DNA from: JAEUMD01 sp044222395
GTDB taxonomy: Bacteria > Pseudomonadota > Alphaproteobacteria > Rhizobiales > Hyphomicrobiaceae
Length of the DNA stretch: 64,000 nucleotides
NCBI GenBank assembly: GCA_044222395.1
Contig: JBGANK010000007.1
Coordinates: 33,526 to 97,525 of the forward strand
Direction: 5' to 3'
In this document: piece by piece, positions 8,586 to 16,094 of the stretch
Layout: every line of letters starts with the position of its first letter
Position numbering within the stretch: the stretch's first letter is position 1
The notes under the pieces: generated by a model
What the model was told of the DNA's origin: nothing
Databases searched by the model: none
Seen by the model: the letters and a program-made list of their open reading frames with translations, nothing else
Translations under genes and position numbers: made by a program

Positions 8586-9326
8586 GTGAGAAAGGCGGGT
8601 TGGCGTTCCATGACACAGCGATGGCAGCCATCGACGTCGACAGACGACGGGCCGCGCCGTGTGCAGCGGTCGCAGTGGCTCATGCGCATGGCCGTGTTGG
8701 CGCTGGCGCCGTGCCTCGTTCTCCTGCTTTCGGGCTGGGGGGTTGACGACGGGAGTCCGCGGTCCCTGCGGCGCGGCGACGTCACCGGAGAAAAGGTGCC
8801 CTTCGCGCCACTGCGGCCCATAAAGCCGAAGCCGGATCTCGTTCACGGCAAGGACGGTCGCTTCTGGCGCCGGATGAAGAACGATGGCCTGCACGACAAG
8901 GCTAATCCGGACATCAAAAAGCTGCGTGAGCCTGCCGAGCACCTTTCCAAGCTTCCTGGCAAGCGGGACGAGAGCGGCAACAACGTCGACTGGATGGCCG
9001 CTCTGCGGCAGGGCAAGATCAAGCCGAAGGATCGCCTGAAGCCCGGCGCGGCCGAGGCTCCTGAAAAGATCCAGGCCGACATCATCATGCCGCGCACGGC
9101 GGCGATGCCAATGGTCCGCTTTCCGCACCAGACACACACCGAATGGCTCAGCTGTTCGAATTGTCATGACGATCTTTTCTCCAAGAAGATCGGTGCCGCC
9201 CGCTTCAACATGGAGGACATCCTGGGCGGCAAATATTGCGGTCGTTGCCATGGCGCAGTAGCGTTTCCGCCGACCGACTGCTTGCGCTGTCACAACGCGG
9301 AGCGTGCTGTTGGGGTGGCAAACTGA
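8586..9326 (+). CDS. Triheme c7-like cytochrome, long form
   Basis: A 246-residue protein with three heme-binding CXXCH motifs: CSNCH (180-184), CGRCH (208-212) and CLRCH (222-226). These lie in the conserved frame FPHxTHTEWLSCSNCHD...CHGAVAFPP...CLRCH, as in the c(7)-type triheme domain family. A hydrophobic segment near residues 35-50 should direct export, so heme attachment is periplasmic or beyond. The GTG at 8586 gives a long basic N-terminus; an ATG at 8610 or 8682 could be the true start. Its stop overlaps the next start (TGATG at 9324-9328), so the two are translationally coupled. Close paralogs are at 11358-12035 and 18743-19540. Confidence 0.9.
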   Translation: MRKAGWRSMTQRWQPSTSTDDGPRRVQRSQWLMRMAVLALAPCLVLLLSGWGVDDGSPRSLRRGDVTGEKVPFAPLRPIKPKPDLVHGKDGRFWRRMKNDGLHDKANPDIKKLREPAEHLSKLPGKRDESGNNVDWMAALRQGKIKPKDRLKPGAAEAPEKIQADIIMPRTAAMPMVRFPHQTHTEWLSCSNCHDDLFSKKIGAARFNMEDILGGKYCGRCHGAVAFPPTDCLRCHNAERAVGVAN

Positions 9327-9700
9327 TGAAACGGGTCCTGATTGTTGCCGCCCTGTTGGCCGCGATCTCGGCAGTCGCGGCGCATGCCGAATTTGGCGAT
9401 GTCGTACTGAACGACCGCTCCGAGACCGGCGGCCAGCGTCCCGTCATATTCCCGCATTGGGTCCACCGCACGTTCTTCAAGTGCCAGGTCTGCCACTCGG
9501 AGCTTGGCTTCAAGATGAAGGTCGGTGAAAATCGCATCACCATGGGCGACGTCTATTCCGGCCGCTATTGCGGCGAATGTCATGACGGCAAGACGACCTG
9601 GGGGATCGAGGACAACTGCGGGCGCTGCCATTCGGGCCGTAAGGGCACGCCGACCGGGCTTCATAGCCGCCACCGCACGACGGGCCCAGGGTATCGGTGA
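9326..9700 (+). CDS. Triheme c7-like cytochrome, short form
   Basis: A 124-residue exported protein with a signal peptide of about 21 residues ending AHA. It has three CXXCH motifs at residues 53-57 (CQVCH), 82-86 (CGECH) and 98-102 (CGRCH). The conserved context is EFGDVVLND, then RPVIFPHWVHR before the first heme. The FPHWxHR His probably supplies a distal heme ligand, as in c7 cytochromes. It pairs with the long triheme gene upstream and overlaps the next gene by GTGA. Its paralog at 18294-18713 is likewise adjacent to a long-form triheme gene, so the two forms probably function together. Confidence 0.92.
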   Translation: MKRVLIVAALLAAISAVAAHAEFGDVVLNDRSETGGQRPVIFPHWVHRTFFKCQVCHSELGFKMKVGENRITMGDVYSGRYCGECHDGKTTWGIEDNCGRCHSGRKGTPTGLHSRHRTTGPGYR

Positions 9701-11310
9701 ACTTGAGTAGGCGTCTATTGTCGGGCTTAGCCATCACGGCGCGTCACCGCCGAGCGGCCGCTCCGATCTTCACATCGATCTTGCTGCTCCTCCTTTCGCT
9801 CTCGACGGCCTGGCCCGACTTGGCGCAGGCGCAATCGTCCGATGAGGGGCGAGCCATCTACGAGCGGCGCTGTAGCGTCTGCCACGGTGATCGCGGCGGC
9901 GGCGCCTACTGGGCCAGCGCCAGCCTCTCCCCCTCGCCGCGCATCTTCACGCGCACCGACGCCGAAGAACTAAGCCGCGAGGTCATGATCGATGCTGTCG
10001 CCAACGGCCGCAAGGGCACGGCGATGACGGCTTGGGGCAGCCGCCTGTCGCCAGAACAGATTGCCGTTGTCGTTGACTACATTCGCGCGCAGCTCATGTC
10101 CCGCCACGCCGACGTCGGGGTGAAAGCTGCTTCTGGCGCTCCTTTTCCATTCGGCCTGCAAGGCGATGCGGCCAAGGGTGGCGTCTTCTTCCACGCCAAT
10201 TGCGCCGAGTGCCACGGCCATGCCGGCGATGGGCGCGGACGGCGTGCGGCCATGAACGTCAAGAAGCCGCTGGACTTCACCGCGGCCAGAACGAGACGCG
10301 CGTTCGATCGGGCGAAACTGTTTGCATCGATCTCCCGGGGCGTGCCTGGCACGACCATGCCCGCCTGGTCGAAAGTGCTGAGCGACCAGCAGATTGCCGA
10401 CGTTGCCGAATACGCATTCCGGGCCTTCATGGAGGGCGAGCGGACGGCGCAAGACCACGCCACGTCGAATGACGCATCTCCCGAGATCGGTAAGCGCATC
10501 TATCTTCAGAGCTGTTCTTATTGCCACGGTCAGATTGGTGACGGCCGCACCGCTGCGGCGCAGGTCCTCGATCCCAAGCCGAGAGACTTCACCGCCGAGC
10601 CGCGGCTTGGCGCCGATGTTGTTGCCAACACCGTTCGCAACGGGCGCCAGGGCACGGCCATGCCCTCCTTCGCCAAGCTTCTCAACGATGACGAGATCAC
10701 AGCGGTCGCACAGTACGTGGCACGCAATCTCGTTGGCCACAAGGGCGAAGATGGACGCTATCACACGGCCAAGAACGGCTGGCCCGACCATGACGCCCGC
10801 TACGCACCCGCCATCCCGTTCGCGCTGGGCGAACTGGCGATCGATGCGCCGCTTTCGTCACTCACGATGACTGAGCGCGAAGGCCTGGACCTTTTCAAGG
10901 GCGCCTGTGTCTCCTGCCACTTCGGCAAGCGCAGCAAGCGCGCGGCGGGGCCTGTTGCGGACATGAGCCAGATGCCGGGCGACTATGAGAAGGGCCCCCA
11001 CGACATCGTGCCTGAGATTGCCGATCTGACGCCCGCCGAGGCGGAAGGCCGTCGCCTCTACCAGTCGGCGTGCGCGCAATGCCATGCCGCGGACGGCACC
11101 GGCAAGAACTGGATCGGACGCTTCCTCGATCCCTCGCCAACCGATTTCAATACGCCTCGGTATAGAGAGCTCGTGACCTCGGGCGCGTTTGTCACCCATA
11201 CGTTGCGCGCCCCTGACGCAACCTCGATGCCGTCATTTGAGAATGTGCTGAGCCGCGAGCAGGCCGAAGCGATCGCGGCCTATGTGCGTCGCGCCTTTCA
11301 AGCGCCTTAG
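9697..11310 (+). CDS. Pentaheme cytochrome c, tandem class-I-like domains
   Basis: A 537-residue protein starting at a GTG that overlaps the previous stop. An N-terminal hydrophobic segment (about 20-45, ending AQAQ) is followed by a chain of monoheme domains with CSVCH, CAECH, CSYCH, CVSCH and CAQCH. Most are followed by a downstream Met in a TAMPxF/W or TTMPAW context, the usual methionine ligand of class I cytochromes c (for example GTAMTAW, GTTMPAW, GTAMPSF and ATSMPSF). The fourth heme domain, near residues 395-440, is shorter and lacks an obvious TAMP partner. A multi-domain electron wire in the periplasm is the likely role. It converges with the minus-strand triheme gene. Confidence 0.92.
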   Translation: MNLSRRLLSGLAITARHRRAAAPIFTSILLLLLSLSTAWPDLAQAQSSDEGRAIYERRCSVCHGDRGGGAYWASASLSPSPRIFTRTDAEELSREVMIDAVANGRKGTAMTAWGSRLSPEQIAVVVDYIRAQLMSRHADVGVKAASGAPFPFGLQGDAAKGGVFFHANCAECHGHAGDGRGRRAAMNVKKPLDFTAARTRRAFDRAKLFASISRGVPGTTMPAWSKVLSDQQIADVAEYAFRAFMEGERTAQDHATSNDASPEIGKRIYLQSCSYCHGQIGDGRTAAAQVLDPKPRDFTAEPRLGADVVANTVRNGRQGTAMPSFAKLLNDDEITAVAQYVARNLVGHKGEDGRYHTAKNGWPDHDARYAPAIPFALGELAIDAPLSSLTMTEREGLDLFKGACVSCHFGKRSKRAAGPVADMSQMPGDYEKGPHDIVPEIADLTPAEAEGRRLYQSACAQCHAADGTGKNWIGRFLDPSPTDFNTPRYRELVTSGAFVTHTLRAPDATSMPSFENVLSREQAEAIAAYVRRAFQAP

Positions 11311-11357
11311 AGCCTGAGCCCAAAAAGAGGTTGGAGTCCGCGGCCACGCCCGCAGCA

Positions 11358-12035
11358 TCATTGCTCGGCCTGGCGTCTTGGCCCGTTGTGACAGCGGAAG
11401 CACTGATCGGGCGGGAACGCCACCTTGCCATGGCAAGCACCGCAGGCCTTGCCCTGGAAGATGTCGATCATGCGGATCACGTTGGCGCCCGGCTTGTCAA
11501 TGAACAGCTCATTGTGACAGTTCGAGCACGCCAGCCATTCAGTGTGAACGGCATGAGAGAAGGTCACCGTCGGCATCGAGCGCGTGTTGCGAAGTATCGT
11601 TTCGTTGGCGAGCAGCTTCATCTGGCCGGCCTTGGTGACCTCCGCTCGCGGTTCGATCACGCGGTTTTTCAGCGCCGCCACCCAATCGATGAAGTTGCCG
11701 GTATTGGCACGCGGCAGCGTTCGCATCGCCTCGACCGGATTCTGCAGCCTCTTCACAGCATCGCTGTCGGGGTCGTGAAAGCCATCCGACTGCAGGGCTC
11801 GCCACGGGTTCTGAATGTCGACCGGCCCGCCGTCGCGCTCCCAGTAGGACATCGCGCGTCCCCCCATGCTTGGGTTGTGAGGAAGCGGCTCGTATCCGCC
11901 GACCGGCGCCGGATTGCGAGAGGCCTTCTGAGCGAGCGCGACTTTCTCGAAGCCGAACAGGCCAACGAGCGCCGCAAGGCACAAGCCCGCAGCCAACATG
12001 GGCCAAGCCCTCTTCAAAATTTGCATCGATCGCAT
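11358..12035 (-). CDS. Triheme c7-like cytochrome, long form (minus strand)
   Basis: A 225-residue paralog of the products at 8586 and 18743. A signal or anchor segment at about residues 12-36 (ending ALAQ) is followed by a divergent linker (GFHDPDSDAVKRL...), then SHAVHTEWLACSNCH, ACGACHGKVAFPPDQCFRCH with three CXXCH motifs. It is the only cytochrome gene of the 8.6-31.3 kb island on the minus strand. The start could be the ATG at 12035 or 12026; a TTG at 12038 precedes them. Confidence 0.92.
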   Translation of the reverse strand: MRSMQILKRAWPMLAAGLCLAALVGLFGFEKVALAQKASRNPAPVGGYEPLPHNPSMGGRAMSYWERDGGPVDIQNPWRALQSDGFHDPDSDAVKRLQNPVEAMRTLPRANTGNFIDWVAALKNRVIEPRAEVTKAGQMKLLANETILRNTRSMPTVTFSHAVHTEWLACSNCHNELFIDKPGANVIRMIDIFQGKACGACHGKVAFPPDQCFRCHNGPRRQAEQ

Positions 12036-12711
12036 CAAGACATCGCCTTGCGAACCAGGGCCTTGACCGTAACGCGACGCGCACCACGCGACTCTATACC
12101 GATTTCGGCGCCGCGAGTAACCGCCTGGACCAGATATATTGGTGCAATTGCCGCAAGAGCTACAGAAGTTTCAGTCTGTCGCAAATCGTTTCGCTAGGTC
12201 TGAAGCATTTTTCACACCCTTGAATTGGACGAAGCCCAACCCGGCGGTCATCGCCGCCATGACTTCGTGTCAATAGTCCGTGCAGCCGCGTTTCGCGCAG
12301 CGCCACCGAATCGGCACGCGAATTATTGAGTAGGCCGATACATACTGTATTCATTCATTGATCAATCGACGATTCGCGCATTCGGCTCGATCTGATAGCA
12401 CGCGGTATTCAATCCCTTTTCGATTCGAGTTTGCACTCATACGGCAGTGCGGCAACCGGCGGCGCGCACACGGATTGTCCCATTTCAAAGGCTGGCTGAC
12501 GAGCTTGTGTAGACTGCGCGAGGCAGTCGAACGCGTGCGTGCGCAAACGAACTCTGCACCAAAGTTCGGCGGCGGCTACGGTTCCGCATTTCGGACAACG
12601 ATATGAGTTGATGAACAAGTGTGGCGCGCCAGATACGGCACTTGAGTTGCGCTATGCTAGAGACTGGAAACGCGATTCGATGCCGTGCCGACTGGGAATG
12701 AAGGATTGAGC
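12036..12711. other. Divergent intergenic region
   Basis: About 675 bases between the minus-strand triheme and the NHL gene. It carries the shared string GCAAATCGTTTCG at 12182-12194. A minus-strand open frame at 12409-12618 begins MFINSYRCPKCGTVAAAELWC, which looks zinc-ribbon-like for 20 residues and then loses all resemblance to a protein. I do not call it a gene. The sequence is more AT-rich than the flanking genes. Confidence 0.45.
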
Positions 12712-13893
12712 ATGGCGAATGTGCCGCTCACTTTTCTGACATCCAAATCGTTCCGTGGCGCGGCAGTCGCAGCGATCTCGGCTGCGCTTATGACGGCTTG
12801 CGTGAAGCCGGAATTGGAACCGACCTCGCCGGCTGAATTGATGGAGCGCGCCGAGCAGGCCAAGCCATTGATTTATCCGCCTGCTCCTGCCACCGCACGC
12901 TTCGTCCACGAGGCCACGATCGTCGGCAACACCGATATCATTCCCGAAACGAATGCTGACCGCTTCAAGGAATTCGCGACCGGTTCCGGCCGAAGGGTCG
13001 AAACGTTAGGCAAGCCGTTCGGCCTCGTTGCCCGCCATGGCCGTCTGTACGTGAGCGACACGCTGAGACGTCTCGTTCATGTGCTGGACCGGGCCAACGG
13101 CGAATATCGCCAGATCGGCGCGCAAGAGCCCGGCCGCCTCACCAAGCCGTTGGGTCTGGCCGTCGACGACAGCGGTCGCGTCTATGTGTGCGATACCACC
13201 ACGCGGCGCGTGATGATCTACAGCGCCGGCGGCGAATACGTCACGGCGGTTGGCGGTCCCACGCATCTCAAGCGTCCGTCGTCGGTGGCGGTAACGCCCG
13301 ATGGCTCGCGCATCTATGTGCTCGACACTGGCGGCGTCGACAACGATCAGCATCGCATCGTGGTCTTCAGCGCGGATGGAAATCGCGTGAGCACAATCGG
13401 CAAGCGCGGTGCCGGCGCAGGGGAATTCAATCTGCCGCTGGCCATTCAGCGCGCTGCCGATGGCGGCCTCTATGTCGTCGATGCCGGAAACTTCAGGGTG
13501 CAAAAGCTGAGCGCCAGCGGCGCGCCGCTGTCCAGTTTCGGCAAGCCCGGCCGCTACCCCGGACAGTTCGGTCACCCCAAGGATCTGGCACTCGATGCCG
13601 CCGGAAACATCTATGTGACCGATCCAAGCTTCGGCGTCTTCCAGATTTTCAACCCGTCCGGTCGGATCCTGCTCTCTGTCGGCGAACGCAACGAGCAGGG
13701 CGGGCGCGGGCGTTTCTTGCTGCCGGCGGGCATTGATGTCGACGTCGACGGTCGCGTCTACGTCGTCGACCAGTACTTCAAGAAGATCGAGGTGTTTCGG
13801 CCCGCCGCGCTGCCTGCGTCGAGTCCTCCAGGAGGGCGTGCGACAGCGCAGGGCGAGGCAACCGCGGAAAAGCCTGTGTCGTCGCGGCCATGA
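12712..13893 (+). CDS. NHL-repeat beta-propeller lipoprotein
   Basis: A 393-residue protein. The ATG at 12712 has AAGGA about 7 bases upstream. The leader contains a lipobox-like LMTAC about 30 residues in, so it should be lipid-anchored. From about residue 100 onward there are at least five NHL-type blades of the form GRLYVSDTLRRLVHVLD, GRVYVCDTTTRRVMIYS, GGLYVVDAGNFRVQKLS, GNIYVTDPSFGVFQIFN and GRVYVVDQYFKKIEVF. Such propellers serve as protein-interaction platforms. It heads a three-gene run with the OmcE-like cytochrome (15 bases downstream) and the parvulin. NHL genes commonly accompany multiheme cytochrome loci of Geobacter-type bacteria. Confidence 0.92.
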   Translation: MANVPLTFLTSKSFRGAAVAAISAALMTACVKPELEPTSPAELMERAEQAKPLIYPPAPATARFVHEATIVGNTDIIPETNADRFKEFATGSGRRVETLGKPFGLVARHGRLYVSDTLRRLVHVLDRANGEYRQIGAQEPGRLTKPLGLAVDDSGRVYVCDTTTRRVMIYSAGGEYVTAVGGPTHLKRPSSVAVTPDGSRIYVLDTGGVDNDQHRIVVFSADGNRVSTIGKRGAGAGEFNLPLAIQRAADGGLYVVDAGNFRVQKLSASGAPLSSFGKPGRYPGQFGHPKDLALDAAGNIYVTDPSFGVFQIFNPSGRILLSVGERNEQGGRGRFLLPAGIDVDVDGRVYVVDQYFKKIEVFRPAALPASSPPGGRATAQGEATAEKPVSSRP

Positions 13894-13908
13894 TGAGGGA
13901 GGCGGTTT

Positions 13909-14685
13909 GTGAAACGAGCGAATGAGACGCGGTCTGTCACGGGACGGGGTTGGGCCCTCGGAATCCTGGCGGCCGCCGCCTTGGCCTGGGCCGGCCCCGC
14001 ATCGGCGCAAACGGGAGTGAAGGGCTCCAAGCACGATCTCTCCAAAGGCGTGAACGACAATTACGAGGTCTGCGTCTACTGCCACACGCCCCATGGCGCC
14101 AACACCGACGTCGAGGCCCCGCTCTGGAACAAGCCCAGCGGCGTGCAGGCCTATCGCACCTATGACAGCGAAACGACCGACGGAAAGATCCTGCCCGTCG
14201 GATCGGTCTCCACCGCGTGCCTGTCTTGCCATGACGGGACCCAGGCTATGGACACCGTGATCAATTCGCCGGGCAGCGGCTTCGGCAGCGGCCGCCTCGT
14301 CACGAGCCCTAGCTTGATCAGCCCGGAGCGCATTACCAATCTTGGCACCGACTTGCGCAACGATCATCCTGTGGGCGTGCAGTACGGCGGCTTCAAAATC
14401 CGTCGCGGGCAGATTGATCCCGATTTCGTCAACAGCGCCACCGGTCTGCAGTCGGCTATCATTCTTGGACGCAGGCGCTGGTGGGTCGATACCGAAAGCG
14501 TGCCCAACGCCAATCGCGACAAGACCGATATGATACTCTACACGCGCACCGTAAACGGCGAAGACCAGCCCTTTGTGGAATGCGCGACCTGCCACGATCC
14601 GCATCGCGGCTCGGGCACCAATCCGACATTCATGCGACTGACCAACAAAGGCAGCAATCTGTGTCTGTCCTGCCATATCAAATGA
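13909..14685 (+). CDS. OmcE-like tetraheme cytochrome c, putative nanowire subunit
   Basis: A 258-residue secreted protein with a GTG start and a signal peptide ending ASAQ near residue 34. It has four CXXCH motifs: CVYCH, CLSCH, CATCH and CLSCH, the last three residues from the C-terminus. The mature N-terminus SKHDLS, then CVYCHTPHGAN, APLWNK, ACLSCHDGTQA, LGTDLRNDHPV, VECATCHDPH and a C-terminal LCLSCHIK form the pattern I remember for Geobacter OmcE and related tetraheme proteins (doubled CXXCH fold). OmcE assembles into extracellular filaments. Assignment as a filament subunit here is inference from similarity and from the adjacent parvulin and NHL genes. The stop overlaps the next start (ATGA). 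Confidence 0.85.
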   Translation: MKRANETRSVTGRGWALGILAAAALAWAGPASAQTGVKGSKHDLSKGVNDNYEVCVYCHTPHGANTDVEAPLWNKPSGVQAYRTYDSETTDGKILPVGSVSTACLSCHDGTQAMDTVINSPGSGFGSGRLVTSPSLISPERITNLGTDLRNDHPVGVQYGGFKIRRGQIDPDFVNSATGLQSAIILGRRRWWVDTESVPNANRDKTDMILYTRTVNGEDQPFVECATCHDPHRGSGTNPTFMRLTNKGSNLCLSCHIK

Positions 14686-15686
14686 GCGCGAGGCTGATGA
14701 GGCGCGCGCACCGATTGACGGTGGCGGGGGGTGGCGCCCTGGCCCTGGCCGCGGCTGTGTTCGCGGTGCCGGCGCTCGCTTCGGAGGAACAGAAACTGGT
14801 CATTGCGCGCGTCGATGGCCAACCGGTCACCGGCGCGGATTTCGAGCCCTACATGCGCGCCTATTTGCGCTCGAAGCTTTATCACTCAGGTTCGCCCGAG
14901 CGCGTTCGCGCGCTTGCCGAAGAGGCCATCGATGCATTCCTCATCGACCGCGTGTTGGCCGAGCAGGCCAGTGCCCGAGGGATGAAGATCGACGAGGCTG
15001 AGGTCGAAAGGCGCCTGGCCGACATCAAGGCCCAGTTCGGCAACCGGCCCGAATGGCACGAAATCAGCGAGCGAATGCCCAAGCTCCGCCACGAGATCGA
15101 GGTGGATTTGCGGATCGAGGCCTTGAAGAGCGAGATCAGTCGCGTCGATCAATCGGCCGAGGCAGATATCCGCGCGTACCACGAAAGCCAATCCGCGCTG
15201 TTCACCCGCCCCGCAGGCTATCGGCTCAAGCTGCTGCTGATAGCGGTGGAGCCGGGCGCCAGCACCGACTCTTGGCGCGCCGCCGAGGAGCAGGCTCAGG
15301 AATATGCACGCAAGGTCGCCGCGGGCGAGAACTTCGCTTCGCTAGCGCGCGCCAATTCGAAACACAGCTCGGCCGAAACGGGTGGCACGATCGGCCTTGT
15401 CCATGAAGGCCAGCTGGGAGACGCAGCCGAAGCCGTTCTGCGCGCCGCCGCGCCTGGGAGCGTCGCCGGCCCCGTGCGGCTGTTGGAGGGGGTTGCACTT
15501 TTCCAGGTCGATGAGAAGCGTGCGGCCGAACTCATGCCGTTCGAGGAAGTGAAAGAGCGCGCATCGTCGTTGTACCAGCGCGATCGAGCGCAAAAGCTGT
15601 GGCAACGCTACGTCGAAACAATCAAAGGGCGGTTCTCGATCGATCGCTCGGCATTTGCGGAGTTTATTTCAAGCAACGTTAGGTGA
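14682..15686 (+). CDS. Parvulin-type peptidyl-prolyl cis-trans isomerase (PpiC/SurA-like)
   Basis: A 334-residue periplasmic protein with a signal peptide (about 1-35, ending ALAS). Residues about 40-170 resemble a SurA-type N-terminal chaperone domain (GQPVTGADFEPYMRAYL, EVERRLADIKAQFG). Residues about 185-290 are a rotamase domain with LKLLLI, the repeated helix EYARKVAAGENFASLARANSKHSS and the GGTIGLVHEGQLGDAAEAVLRAAAPGSVAGPV core typical of PpiC. It overlaps the tetraheme gene by four bases, so its client is probably that cytochrome or the barrel. Parvulins next to extracellular cytochromes are a recurrent arrangement in Geobacter-type loci. Confidence 0.93.
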   Translation: MSARLMRRAHRLTVAGGGALALAAAVFAVPALASEEQKLVIARVDGQPVTGADFEPYMRAYLRSKLYHSGSPERVRALAEEAIDAFLIDRVLAEQASARGMKIDEAEVERRLADIKAQFGNRPEWHEISERMPKLRHEIEVDLRIEALKSEISRVDQSAEADIRAYHESQSALFTRPAGYRLKLLLIAVEPGASTDSWRAAEEQAQEYARKVAAGENFASLARANSKHSSAETGGTIGLVHEGQLGDAAEAVLRAAAPGSVAGPVRLLEGVALFQVDEKRAAELMPFEEVKERASSLYQRDRAQKLWQRYVETIKGRFSIDRSAFAEFISSNVR

Positions 15687-16094
15687 CACTTTGGGAATCC
15701 AGATGCGGCGCGGGACGTAACCTGGGATCCTTCCCTGAACCATCGAACGGGAGAACCTCGAGGTGATGAAGCTGATTTGGCAAGCGCACCAGCGCTCGGC
15801 TCCGCGACGAACTGCCGGTCTGAACTCGCAGTTGCTCGCCGACGCAAGCCCGCGACATGATCGAGGGTCGACCACGGGAGCAGATCGTGCGCGCGCACCG
15901 ATTGTCCGCGCGCGTCAATCGACAACGACGAAACGCGCAAGGTGCTATCGCGCGAATCATGGAACTCGGATAAAATTCGCACCATCAATTCTCGCGGCCA
16001 GCATTTGATCGGACGACAGCAAATCGTTCGGCTTGGCCGCGTTTTGGGGGTGTTTCTCGCATGCGACCGTAGACGAGATTTTTGGGGGACAGGA
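15687..16094. other. Intergenic region upstream of the outer-membrane barrel
   Basis: About 400 bases without a supported gene. It contains a 12-base perfect palindrome GTGCGCGCGCAC at 15887-15898 followed by CGCGCGCG, and the string GCAAATCGTTCGG at 16019-16031. A plus-strand frame continuous with the barrel gene is open from 15942 but has no export signal until after 16095. Confidence 0.45.

Noticed and set aside
12409..12618. A short minus-strand frame starting with a CPKCG motif
   Set aside because: Only the first 20 residues look like a zinc ribbon. There is no second Cys pair in proper spacing, no clear ribosome binding site, and it lies in intergenic DNA.
13006..14676. A 556-codon open frame antisense to the NHL and tetraheme genes
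   Set aside because: It overlaps two well-supported genes in full on the other strand, and its composition (His/Arg/Gly/Asp-rich, no domains) is that of a mirror frame in GC-rich DNA.
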